This document shows positions 8,977 through 16,847 of a stretch of DNA of 60,081 bases, piece after piece (position 1 is the first letter of the stretch; each line of letters starts with the position of its first letter). The notes under the pieces were generated by a model. The model was given only the letters and a program-made list of their open reading frames with translations, searched no databases and had not been told where the DNA came from. The stretch comes from Leucobacter sp. G161. GTDB lineage: Bacteria > Actinomycetota > Actinomycetes > Actinomycetales > Microbacteriaceae. The stretch covers positions 1 through 60,081 of the forward strand of contig NZ_LOHP01000068.1 in NCBI RefSeq assembly GCF_001482305.1. The letters are read 5' to 3'. The position numbers and the translations under genes are program-made.

Positions 8977-9533
8977 CTGCAGGAACTCCGGTACTCGCGC
9001 TCGTTCGACACGGCGAAACCGATTGGAACCGAGCTCGACGTATTCAGGGACGCACCGAGGTGCCCCTGAACGACACCGGCCGCGCCCAGGCGCTTGCGGC
9101 CGCCAAGCTGCTGAGGTCGTCGACACCCGGGGCATGGACCTCGGTACACGCATCGCCGCTCGGCCGCGCGATCGAGACTGCCGAGATCATCGCGGAGCAG
9201 CTCTCGCTCACCAGCCCCGGCATTCACGATGGGCTCTGGGAACGCAATTTTGGCGAGGCCGAGGGGCTCCTGGTCACCGAGAGCGAGGCGCGCTGGCCCG
9301 GGCTCCGCGAGGTTCCCGCCGCGGAGCGGATCGAGGACGTCGCGCATCGCTCTGCCGACGCGATCCGCGAGCTTTCACAGACCAGTCCCGGCTCCGTCGC
9401 CGTCGCGCACGGCGCCATGCTGCGGGCCGGGCTTGAGCGGCTCACCGGCGCAGATATTCCCAGGATTCTCAACGGCGAGATCTGGCTGTTGCGCCTCGAC
9501 GGCGCCGAGTATTCAGTGGCGAAACTGGGATAA
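8973..9533 (+). CDS. Histidine phosphatase family protein (phosphoglycerate-mutase-like)
   Basis: A 186-residue member of the histidine phosphatase superfamily. The catalytic LVRHGETDWN motif (His about residue 13) is at the N-terminus, SPLGRAIETAEII carries the second arginine, and VAHGAMLRAGLE provides the second histidine. It is a third, mechanistically distinct phosphatase in this operon, coupled to the ATPase gene by an ATGA overlap. It probably dephosphorylates a small cytoplasmic metabolite; the substrate cannot be read from the sequence. The gene ends 12 bases before the convergent ketopantoate-reductase-like gene, with no visible terminator between. Confidence 0.9.
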   Translation: MTAGTPVLALVRHGETDWNRARRIQGRTEVPLNDTGRAQALAAAKLLRSSTPGAWTSVHASPLGRAIETAEIIAEQLSLTSPGIHDGLWERNFGEAEGLLVTESEARWPGLREVPAAERIEDVAHRSADAIRELSQTSPGSVAVAHGAMLRAGLERLTGADIPRILNGEIWLLRLDGAEYSVAKLG

Positions 9534-9545
9534 CCAGCAGGCGAC

Positions 9546-10523
9546 TCAGACCCGCCCGGTGCGGAGCGCCTTCGCGACCCGGCGGGCAGTCTGCTCGCGC
9601 ACGAGCTGCGAGGCATAGATCACACGGTGGATCGGCACGTCGACGCCCAGTCGCGTCGCGTGCGCCACCACGGCCCCATTCTGATAGGCGAGTTCGGATG
9701 GCCGCCCGACCGCGAGGTCGCGCTGCATGGATGCGGTCGTGTCTGGCGAGAAGCCCCGTTCGTACGTGCGGAGGATGTCCCCCAGATCGTCTTTACCGAG
9801 TGCTGCTCCCATCGCGTTGGCGACGGCAAACACCTCCCGCATCGCCGATTCGACGAGCGCCCGAGTCTCCGGGACTTCACGCGTCTCCCCCACCGTCGCG
9901 CCAGCTACCGCCCCGATGCCACCGTATGAGGCGATGAGCGCAAGCTTCTTCCACAGCGCCCCCAGCACGTTTCCCGTCCAGGACGCATCAATCCCGGCAC
10001 CTCGCAACGCGTCAACCACCCGCTGCGACTGCGAACTCGGCGCCGCAACACCGGTCGCGGGGCCAGGCGGCAGCACTCCGAGACTCATCGTCGCCTCTTC
10101 ACCGATGACCTCGACTGCGGAATGCGAGAGTCGCTTCGCAATCACCACAATCGTCCCGGCGAGCACCCGCTCCGCCCCAATCAGCTCGGCGAGCTCCGCT
10201 GGCGCATCCACCCCGTTCTGCAGGGTGAGGACTCGGCTGCCCTCGGTAAGCGGTGTCGAAAGATCCTGCGCCGCGGCTCGAACCTGCCCAGCCTGCGTCG
10301 TGAGGATGATCAGGTCTGGTCTGCGGATCGCGCGAATGTCGTCAACGACAGTAATGTCGCGCACTTCGACGTAGGCGCCATCACGCCACATCTGCAGCGG
10401 CTCCCCGCGGAGCGCGAGCACCGTAGCCGCCCTGCCCTTCACCGTGACAGCGTGACCCGCCTGAGCAAGACGTCCCGCAATGTAGAGCCCGAGTCCACCG
10501 GCCCCATACACAAGCACTCTCAT
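9546..10523 (-). CDS. 2-dehydropantoate 2-reductase (ketopantoate reductase) family protein
   Basis: A 325-residue NADPH-dependent reductase. The N-terminus MRVLVYGAGGLGLYIAGRLA is the Rossmann GxGxxG of the PanE/ApbA family. The middle has LTLQNGVD, equivalent to the family's QNG motif, and the C-terminal domain holds EVFAVANAMG and SMQRDLAVGRPSE, matching the usual SSM-D-GR-TE-type signature near the catalytic lysine region. It could supply pantoate for coenzyme A, but many actinobacterial paralogues have unknown substrates. It is a stand-alone gene with ATG at 10523, 93 bases from the cardiolipin synthase stop. Confidence 0.85.
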   Translation of the reverse strand: MRVLVYGAGGLGLYIAGRLAQAGHAVTVKGRAATVLALRGEPLQMWRDGAYVEVRDITVVDDIRAIRRPDLIILTTQAGQVRAAAQDLSTPLTEGSRVLTLQNGVDAPAELAELIGAERVLAGTIVVIAKRLSHSAVEVIGEEATMSLGVLPPGPATGVAAPSSQSQRVVDALRGAGIDASWTGNVLGALWKKLALIASYGGIGAVAGATVGETREVPETRALVESAMREVFAVANAMGAALGKDDLGDILRTYERGFSPDTTASMQRDLAVGRPSELAYQNGAVVAHATRLGVDVPIHRVIYASQLVREQTARRVAKALRTGRV

Positions 10524-10616
10524 AACTGCGTCCCTTCGCGCTGGCAGCGTTGGTGAGTGCCTGAAACGGTAGTCGCGCCGCCTGAAACCTGACCGGAAAC
10601 CCGCGCGAGCGCTCCG

Positions 10617-12095
10617 CTACTGCAGCGCTGAGGTGAGTCGGGCGAGCCCGTCGAGCAGCTGCGAGCGGAGGGGCTGCTTTGCCCACTCTTCGGGGAGCAG
10701 CTCGCGTGAGTTCGCACGGTAGTAGTCAGTCACCTCGTCAAGGTCACACACGAAGCTGTCACCGCGCACCACCATCGAGATCTCCATGTTCAGACCGAAC
10801 GAGCGCGGATCCATGTTCGACGACCCCACCACGGCGACCTCGTGGTCGATCGTAAAGTGCTTCGAGTGCAGGATAAACGGCGGCCGGTACATCCAGATCT
10901 GCACGCCGGCGTTGAGCAGCTCCTCGTAGTACGAGCGTTGCGCATGGTAGACGAGCGCCTGGTCTCCGATTTCTGAGACGAAGAGCTCCACGTGCACACC
11001 ACGCGCCGTTGCCGCGCGGAGCGCGTTCATGATCGAACCGTCTGGAACAAAATACGGGCTCGTGATGCTGATGCGGTGCCGCGCAGCGTACAGCAGCGAC
11101 ACGAACACCTGCAGGTTGTTCTCAGCCGCGTAGCCCGGTCCGCTCGGCACGATCTGGCAGTCGAGATCTCCCGGGAACTCGGTGGGGACAGATTCGATGT
11201 CGAGCTGTTCGAGGAAGGTATCGGTCTCGAGGTACCAGTCGGCCTGGAACACGGCCTCAAGCCCCAGCACAATCGGTCCCTCAACCCGCACCATGATGTC
11301 GCGCCAGTGAAGGCCGCGTCGAATGTTGCCACGCTTGTTGTAACTCGAATCAACGAGGTTTTGTGAACCCGTGAAGCCGATCCTGCCGTCGACCACCACG
11401 AGCTTGCGGTGATTGCGAAGATCCGGCCGCTGATATTCCCCACGCCACGGGCGCACCGGAAGCATGTACGTCCACTCCGCCCCCATCTCCTCGAGGCTCT
11501 GTGCGGTGCGACGCCTGCCTGGGTTACGGACGGCGGAAATGTGGTCAAGCATGACGCGCACCTTCACGCCGCGATCGATTGCCCTGCGCATCGCCTGAAA
11601 CACGATATCCGTGGTGTCGTCGTGCACAAGAATGTAGAACTGCACGTGCACGTAATCCCGCGCACCGTCAATCGCTTCCGCAATCTGGTGAAATGACAGT
11701 TCGTAGTCGATCGTCATCGAAGCCGCGTTGCCCCGAAGCATCGGCTGCGCACCGAGGGTCTGCCCGAGCCGAACCGCGCTCTCGACCCCCGGGGACATCG
11801 CGTCAATGTCAGAGATGAGGCCCTGGTTCTCGCGTTCAGCGAGGCTGGAGACCAGCTGATTGATCGCTTCCTGCTTCTCCTCGCGGTGCGCAGGCAGGCG
11901 GTTGCTCCCGATGATGAGGAAGACAATGAGGCCGGGCACTGGCAACAGGAAGATCGCGAGCAGCCAGGCCATGCCCGAGGTTGGGCGACGGTTGCGTGGC
12001 ACCACGAAGAGCGCAACGACGCGGATCGCCATATCGATCGTGAGTGCAACGGCGGCGCCGATCGCCGCCCAGTTCCAACCGGAAAAGAACTCCAT
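10617..12095 (-). CDS. cls: Cardiolipin synthase (phospholipase D superfamily)
   Basis: A 492-residue membrane enzyme making cardiolipin. Two N-terminal membrane segments with the PLDc_N motif (MAWLLAIFLLPVPGLIVFLI, about residues 43-62) are followed by two HKD catalytic motifs: NHRKLVVVDGRIGFTGSQN (about 230) and LHSKHFTIDHEVAVVGSSN (about 410), each with the downstream GS.N. Length and domain order are normal for the bacterial Cls family. The ATG at 12095 starts just before the first membrane helix. The gene stands alone, downstream of a small membrane protein gene on the same strand. Confidence 0.93.
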   Translation of the reverse strand: MEFFSGWNWAAIGAAVALTIDMAIRVVALFVVPRNRRPTSGMAWLLAIFLLPVPGLIVFLIIGSNRLPAHREEKQEAINQLVSSLAERENQGLISDIDAMSPGVESAVRLGQTLGAQPMLRGNAASMTIDYELSFHQIAEAIDGARDYVHVQFYILVHDDTTDIVFQAMRRAIDRGVKVRVMLDHISAVRNPGRRRTAQSLEEMGAEWTYMLPVRPWRGEYQRPDLRNHRKLVVVDGRIGFTGSQNLVDSSYNKRGNIRRGLHWRDIMVRVEGPIVLGLEAVFQADWYLETDTFLEQLDIESVPTEFPGDLDCQIVPSGPGYAAENNLQVFVSLLYAARHRISITSPYFVPDGSIMNALRAATARGVHVELFVSEIGDQALVYHAQRSYYEELLNAGVQIWMYRPPFILHSKHFTIDHEVAVVGSSNMDPRSFGLNMEISMVVRGDSFVCDLDEVTDYYRANSRELLPEEWAKQPLRSQLLDGLARLTSALQ

Positions 12096-12170
12096 CGTTG
12101 CCCTCTCCCTGGAACTACAGTGGGTGCACGGGATCCCGTGCCTGCACTAACTGTAGCGAAAAAGCGGGAG

Positions 12171-12347
12171 CTACTCTTCGCGGGCCGGGAGACCAGCCTT
12201 CGCGCGCTCCTGATCCTCGATCTCGCGGTAGATGCGTCGCTCTGTTCGATCGGCGCGAAGAATCAGTCTCATGACCATCCAGAAGAAGAGCCCGATGAGC
12301 ACGGTCGGCGTAAGCGACCAGACTGCATTCATCCACCAGTTATCCAT
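12171..12347 (-). CDS. Small single-pass membrane protein, unknown function
   Basis: A 58-residue protein, MDNWWMNAVWSLTPTVLIG then FFWMVMRLILR followed by a charged tail RADRTERRIYREIEDQERAK. It has one N-terminal transmembrane segment and a basic/acidic helical cytoplasmic tail. ATG at 12347 has AAGG about 9 bases upstream; a TTG at 12356 would add three residues. It lies between lysS and cls on the same strand. Tiny membrane proteins of this shape are common next to lysS in Microbacteriaceae; no function is known to me. Confidence 0.75.
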   Translation of the reverse strand: MDNWWMNAVWSLTPTVLIGLFFWMVMRLILRADRTERRIYREIEDQERAKAGLPAREE

Positions 12348-12418
12348 AGTTGCCAACCTTACTCGCCCACCCCCGAGGGTTTGCTGGGCGTTCAGCGGAT
12401 CGAACTGTGCAAGGACGC

Positions 12419-12452
12419 AGTGGGCCTCCCCGCAACCGCGAGGAGGCCCACT
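12419..12452 (-). terminator. Hairpin downstream of lysS
   Basis: An 11-bp perfect inverted repeat (AGTGGGCCTCC / GGAGGCCCACT) with a 12-base loop lies 19 bases after the lysS stop. There is no clear T-run, so it may be a weak terminator or an RNA-stabilising hairpin. Confidence 0.6.
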
Positions 12453-12470
12453 CGAACGAGGCGGAACGCC

Positions 12471-14018
12471 CTACTTCACCAGCGGAAAGAGGATCGTCTC
12501 GCGGATCCCGAGCCCCGTGAGCGCCATGAGCAGGCGATCCATGCCCATACCCATACCGCCGGTGGGAGGCATGGCGTGCTCGAGTGCACGGAGGAAGTCT
12601 TCGTCAACCTTCATCGCCTCGACGTCGCCGCGCGCGCCCTCGGCGGCCTGCTGCACGAAGCGCTCGCGCTGCACAACAGGATCGATGAGCTCGGAGTATC
12701 CCGTTGCGAGCTCGAAGCCGCGGATGTACAGGTCCCACTTCTCGACGACGCCGGGGATCGAGCGGTGGTGGCGCGTGAGCGGGCTCGTCTCAACCGGGAA
12801 GTCCATGACGAACGTCGGGCCGGTGAGCGAGTCGATCACGAAGTGCTCCCAGAGCTCTTCGACGAGCTTGCCGTGGTTCGCGAGCGGCACCTCGACGCCC
12901 TCCTTGTCGGCAATCGCCTGGAGGTCAGCTACGGAGGTCTCCGGGGTGACCTCCACGCCTGCTGCCTCGGAGAGCGAGCCGTACATCGAGATGCGCGCCC
13001 AGTCACCGCCGAGGTCGAACAGCGTGCCGTCGGCCCACTTCACCGTGTGCGTGCCCTCGCGGTCACTGCCAACGTTCGCGGCGAGCGCGGCGTTCTGCAC
13101 GAGCTCCTGCGTGAGGTCTGCGATGCCGTTGTAGTCGGTGTATGCCTGGTACGACTCGAGCATCGCGAACTCGGGGCTGTGGGTCGAGTCAGCGCCCTCG
13201 TTGCGGAAGTTGCGGTTGATCTCGAAGACGCGCTCGAGGCCGCCGACGGCCGCGCGCTTCAGGAACAGCTCGGGCGCGATGCGCAGGAACAACTCCATAT
13301 CGAAGGCGTTCGAGTGCGTGACGAAGGGGCGAGCCGAAGCGCCGCCGGGCATGGTCTGCAGCATGGGGGTCTCGACCTCCATGAAGCCGTGCTTCGCGAA
13401 GGTCTCGCGCAGGCTCGCCATGGTGCGGGCGCGGGTGAGCACGTTCGTGCGCGCCTGCTCACGGGAAATCAGATCGAGGTACCGCTGGCGCACCCGCGTC
13501 TCCTCGTTGAGCTCCGTGTGCAGGTTCGGCAGCGGGGCGATCGCCTTCGCGGCGACCTGCCACTCGCTCACCATGACCGACAGTTCGCCGCGGCGGCTCG
13601 AGATGACCTCGCCCTTCACGAACAGGTGGTCACCGAGGTCGGTGAGCTCCTTGTACTCGGCGAGCGATTCCTCGCCGACCTCCGCGAGCGACAGCATCGC
13701 CTGGATGCGGGTGCCATCGCCGGCCTGGATCGAGGCGAAGCAGAGCTTGCCCGTGTTGCGCTGGAAGACGATGCGGCCGGCGATGCCGACGGTCTCGCCC
13801 GAGGCCGAGTCGGGGGTCTCTTCGAGGTGCCCCCACTGTGCCCGCACCGCGGGGATGGTTGTCGTCACCGGCACTGCGACCGGGTATGCGCCGCCACCGA
13901 GACCGCCCGCGGCGTTCAGCCGCTCCCGCTTCTCGAGGCGGATGCGCTTCTGCTCGAAGATTTCCTCTTCGCTCTGAATCTCTTCAGTGGCGGGATTCGG
14001 CGCAGTCTGCTCGCTCAT
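12471..14018 (-). CDS. lysS: Lysyl-tRNA synthetase, class II
   Basis: A 515-residue class II aminoacyl-tRNA synthetase charging tRNA-Lys. The N-terminal OB fold (about residues 70-175) includes VGIAGRIVFQRNTGKLCFA. Motif 2 is FEINRNFRNEGADSTHSPEF and motif 3 is PPTGGMGMGMDRLLMALTG close to the C-terminus, with MPGGASARPF in the catalytic core. Length is typical. ATG at 14018. In many actinobacteria lysS follows the folate/pantothenate block; here a multicopper oxidase pair in opposite orientation separates them. Confidence 0.97.
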   Translation of the reverse strand: MSEQTAPNPATEEIQSEEEIFEQKRIRLEKRERLNAAGGLGGGAYPVAVPVTTTIPAVRAQWGHLEETPDSASGETVGIAGRIVFQRNTGKLCFASIQAGDGTRIQAMLSLAEVGEESLAEYKELTDLGDHLFVKGEVISSRRGELSVMVSEWQVAAKAIAPLPNLHTELNEETRVRQRYLDLISREQARTNVLTRARTMASLRETFAKHGFMEVETPMLQTMPGGASARPFVTHSNAFDMELFLRIAPELFLKRAAVGGLERVFEINRNFRNEGADSTHSPEFAMLESYQAYTDYNGIADLTQELVQNAALAANVGSDREGTHTVKWADGTLFDLGGDWARISMYGSLSEAAGVEVTPETSVADLQAIADKEGVEVPLANHGKLVEELWEHFVIDSLTGPTFVMDFPVETSPLTRHHRSIPGVVEKWDLYIRGFELATGYSELIDPVVQRERFVQQAAEGARGDVEAMKVDEDFLRALEHAMPPTGGMGMGMDRLLMALTGLGIRETILFPLVK

Positions 14019-14157
14019 GTGGCGGGTTCCTCCGTTGTGTAGGCGTAGAGATCCATCCTACGCGAGCCCCCGCGCTGTTCTCACATCGATGCCAGGCGGC
14101 TGGGAGATACTAGAGGGGTTGCGCACATCTCTGGCGCAGTCCAGTTCGAGGAGATTC

Positions 14158-15735
14158 ATGCCTGCGTCATCGCGGATCACCCGCCGGGGTGTGCTTGCCG
14201 GGGCTGCTGCCGGGGCCATCACGACCTCAATCGTTGCCCTCGGGGGCTGGCGGATCGGGCAGCGACCGGTACTCTCTCCCGAAGCCTCGGGTGCCGCAGG
14301 CCCTCAGACTGGCCGCACCCCGCTCGCGATCCCGCCCCTGAACGAGGGCGCAGTCGGTCCCGACGGAGTCCGCGAGTTCGCGCTCGCCGCGCAGGCCGGC
14401 ACGAGCGCCTTCCTACCCGGCAAGCAGACCCCGACCTGGGGATACAACGGCCCCTTCGGCGGCCCGACGCTCCGCGCTGCCGAGGACGAACAGGTCAGGG
14501 TGAGCGTGCGCAACGACCTCGACGAGGTCACCACCACGCACTGGCACGGAATGAAGCTCCCGGCGCTCGCAGACGGCGGACCACACCAGCCGATCGAACC
14601 CGGCGAGACCTGGACTGCGGAGTGGACGGTCGAGCAGCCAGCGTCGACGCTCTGGTATCACCCCCACAACCACGGCACGACGGAGGCACACGTGTACCGC
14701 GGGCTCGCCGGCCTCTTCCTCATTGATGACGCGGAACCCCCGCAGGACTCCCCGCTGCCGCGCGAGTACGGCGTCGACGACATCCCGCTGATTCTGAGCG
14801 ACCGGAGCTTCGCGGCGGATGGATCGTTCGCCGAGCAACACCGCTCAGCGGCGGGCATGCTCGGCGACACGATCCTCGTGAACGGCACGGTCGCACCAGA
14901 GTTCATCGCGACTCGCGCACAGACCCGGCTGCGGGTTCTCAACGGTTCAACCGCCCGCAGCTACCGGCTGCAACTCGACAACGGTTCACTCGAACTTGTC
15001 GGCACCGACTCCGGGCTCCTCCCTGAGCCCGTCATGATCGACGGCATCACACTCACCCCTGGCGAGCGCGCCGAGGTGATCGTGACGCTTGAGCCCGGCG
15101 ACACCGTCATACTGCGATCCGCCGCGCACTCCCTCGGGCTGCTCGGCACAACGGAGCGCGCAAGCGGCACCCGCGACAGTTTCGACATCTTGGCGATCGC
15201 ACGCGACACGGATGACGACGACAGCGTCGGCAGCCCCGAGCTCGCTGATTGGGTCGCGGCGGGTGGGTTCCTCGCGGCACCCTTCCCCGCCGACGCTGAG
15301 CCAGACAAGCGGCGCACCGTCACCCTGCAGGACAGCAAGATCAACCACCGGCGCATGAATATGAACCGCATCGACGAGGTCGTTACCGTCGGCGACCGTG
15401 AGCGCTGGTTCATCACCAACGAGCACTTCCTGCCCCACAACCTGCATATCCACAATGCGCGCTTCCGCGTGCATTCGATTGGTGGCAGGGAGCCGGCAGC
15501 AGAGCTCCGCGGCTGGAAGGATACGGTCTATGCTCCGCCGAGCCGCACCGTTATCGTCGACGTCGAGTTCGGGACGTCAACCGATCCGCACCTGCCGTAC
15601 ATGTTCCACTGCCACCTCCTGCAGCACGAAGACCAGGGCATGATGGCGCAGTTCGTGGTCGTGCAGCCAGGCGAAACCGCGGGCCCGCTCGATACCCCAG
15701 CAATCCGTGACGGAGGATCACATGACAGCCACTAA
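14158..15735 (+). CDS. Multicopper oxidase with Tat signal
   Basis: A 525-residue exported copper oxidase. The N-terminus SSRITRRGVLAGAAAG is a twin-arginine signal. The four copper-ligand motifs of the family are all visible: HWHGMKL (about residue 128), HPHNHGTTE (about 168), HNLHIHNARF (about 428) and HCHLLQHEDQGMM (about 483), the last holding the Cys that links the type 1 and trinuclear centres. Such enzymes oxidise Cu(I), Fe(II) or phenolics. ATG at 14158 follows GAGGAG. The stop lies inside the next gene. It is unlike its neighbours in function and orientation; window-wide copper genes suggest a cuprous-oxidase role, which is inference. Confidence 0.94.
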   Translation: MPASSRITRRGVLAGAAAGAITTSIVALGGWRIGQRPVLSPEASGAAGPQTGRTPLAIPPLNEGAVGPDGVREFALAAQAGTSAFLPGKQTPTWGYNGPFGGPTLRAAEDEQVRVSVRNDLDEVTTTHWHGMKLPALADGGPHQPIEPGETWTAEWTVEQPASTLWYHPHNHGTTEAHVYRGLAGLFLIDDAEPPQDSPLPREYGVDDIPLILSDRSFAADGSFAEQHRSAAGMLGDTILVNGTVAPEFIATRAQTRLRVLNGSTARSYRLQLDNGSLELVGTDSGLLPEPVMIDGITLTPGERAEVIVTLEPGDTVILRSAAHSLGLLGTTERASGTRDSFDILAIARDTDDDDSVGSPELADWVAAGGFLAAPFPADAEPDKRRTVTLQDSKINHRRMNMNRIDEVVTVGDRERWFITNEHFLPHNLHIHNARFRVHSIGGREPAAELRGWKDTVYAPPSRTVIVDVEFGTSTDPHLPYMFHCHLLQHEDQGMMAQFVVVQPGETAGPLDTPAIRDGGSHDSH

Positions 15736-16126
15736 GCCCGGCACAGCTGCGGCGGCCATCACCCGCTGGGTGCTCATTCTGCACGCAGCATTGCTCGCCG
15801 CCCAGCCGTTCCTTGCCGGCGCGATGCTCGACGCGATGAGCCCCGACCCGCAGACCATGCACCGGATGGTCGCGATGACGGTCGTGACGGTCAGCATCGT
15901 CCAAATCGTGATGGCGCTCATCGTATGGAAGGGCCAGGCCGCGTGGCCGCGGGACCTCGTGAACTGGTCGCTGATCCTCTGCCTGCTGGAGCTGGGCCAG
16001 TTCTCGCTCGGGCACCTGAGCATCGGCATGTCCGTGCATATCCCCCTCGGGATCACGGTGCTCGCAATCGGGCTGTTCTTGGCGTTCCGCTACGCGCGAC
16101 GCTCGCCTGCGCCAGCAGCCGCTTAG
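15722..16126 (+). CDS. Small four-helix membrane protein, partner of the multicopper oxidase
   Basis: A 134-residue membrane protein with four predicted helices (for example WVLILHAALLAAQPFLAG, MVAMTVVTVSIVQIVMALIV, LILCLLELGQFSLGHLSI, IPLGITVLAIGLFLAF). It has several Met and His residues near helix ends (SPDPQTMHRMVAM, GHLSIGMSVH). The ATG at 15722 has GGAGGA 5 bases upstream and overlaps the oxidase gene by 14 bases, so the two are translationally coupled. Function unknown; a membrane or electron-acceptor partner of the oxidase is the natural guess. Confidence 0.8.
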   Translation: MTATKPGTAAAAITRWVLILHAALLAAQPFLAGAMLDAMSPDPQTMHRMVAMTVVTVSIVQIVMALIVWKGQAAWPRDLVNWSLILCLLELGQFSLGHLSIGMSVHIPLGITVLAIGLFLAFRYARRSPAPAAA

Positions 16127-16145
16127 ACGTGCGGCGCGCTCACAG

Positions 16146-16847
16146 CTAGGCGCCGAGCTCCGGGTCGCCCGAGTGGCGCCCGATCTCCTCGTCGACCGCT
16201 GCCTGCACCGCGCCACCAACGATGCGATCCGCCCGGGCAATGCCGAGTTCCTGCAGCGTGAGGATGGCGTCCGCGGTCGCGAGCCGCGCAGCTGCAGCCG
16301 CGACCGTCACCGCTTCTGCATAGGCGCCACGGTCATGCTCAGCAACGATGACAGGCTCTGCCCCCATCTCGACAACGAGCGCCTGGCCGATCGGCTGCAC
16401 GACCGCGGGAGCGGTCACCGCAACCGTCGCGCCGCTCAGCCGCGACAGGTCGAGACTCGTGCCGGTGAAGACCATGCTGGGGTGGAGCGCGATCGGGATG
16501 ACGCCCGGCGCTTCAGCGAACACCGCGGTGCCGTGCTCGGGTGCCGTGTGGATGACCAGTTGCCCGGGCTGCCACGCCCCCAGCTTCGCGAGACCCGAGA
16601 CGAGGCCGGGAATCTCCGCGCCCGGAATCGCGAGCAGCACAAGTTCCGACCGACGTACAATCTCCTGCACTTCAAGCACGGGGACGCCAGGGAGCATCGC
16701 TTCAGCGCGCTCACGGCTCTCGTCGCTCACGGCGCTAATGCCGGTGATCGCGTGTCCGGCGCCCGCGAGCGCGCGGCCAAGCACCGGGCCGACCCTGCCG
16801 GCACCGATGATGCCGATGCCGAGACGACTAGCCTGCGGGGTGCTCAT
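16146..16847 (-). CDS. Rossmann-fold/DUF2520 domain oxidoreductase-like protein
   Basis: A 233-residue protein with an N-terminal NAD(P)-binding loop, LGIGIIGAGRVGPVLGRALA, and a C-terminal DUF2520 helical domain (from about residue 120, IALHPSMVFTG onward). In actinobacteria this gene usually stands immediately before panC in a folate/pantothenate cluster. Here panC is absent and the gene is the last of the minus-strand block. ATG at 16847 overlaps the preceding PH-domain reading frame by 20 bases. The reaction is not established. Confidence 0.85.
   Translation of the reverse strand: MSTPQASRLGIGIIGAGRVGPVLGRALAGAGHAITGISAVSDESRERAEAMLPGVPVLEVQEIVRRSELVLLAIPGAEIPGLVSGLAKLGAWQPGQLVIHTAPEHGTAVFAEAPGVIPIALHPSMVFTGTSLDLSRLSGATVAVTAPAVVQPIGQALVVEMGAEPVIVAEHDRGAYAEAVTVAAAAARLATADAILTLQELGIARADRIVGGAVQAAVDEEIGRHSGDPELGA

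Noticed and set aside
11886..14042. Long open antisense frame opposite cls, the small membrane gene and lysS
   Set aside because: Typical of high-G+C DNA. The protein has no recognisable domain, and the opposite strand encodes clear families over the whole length.
13987..14157. Upstream extension of the multicopper oxidase
   Set aside because: It would overlap the lysS start and bury the Tat signal; GAGGAG before ATG 14158 fixes the start.
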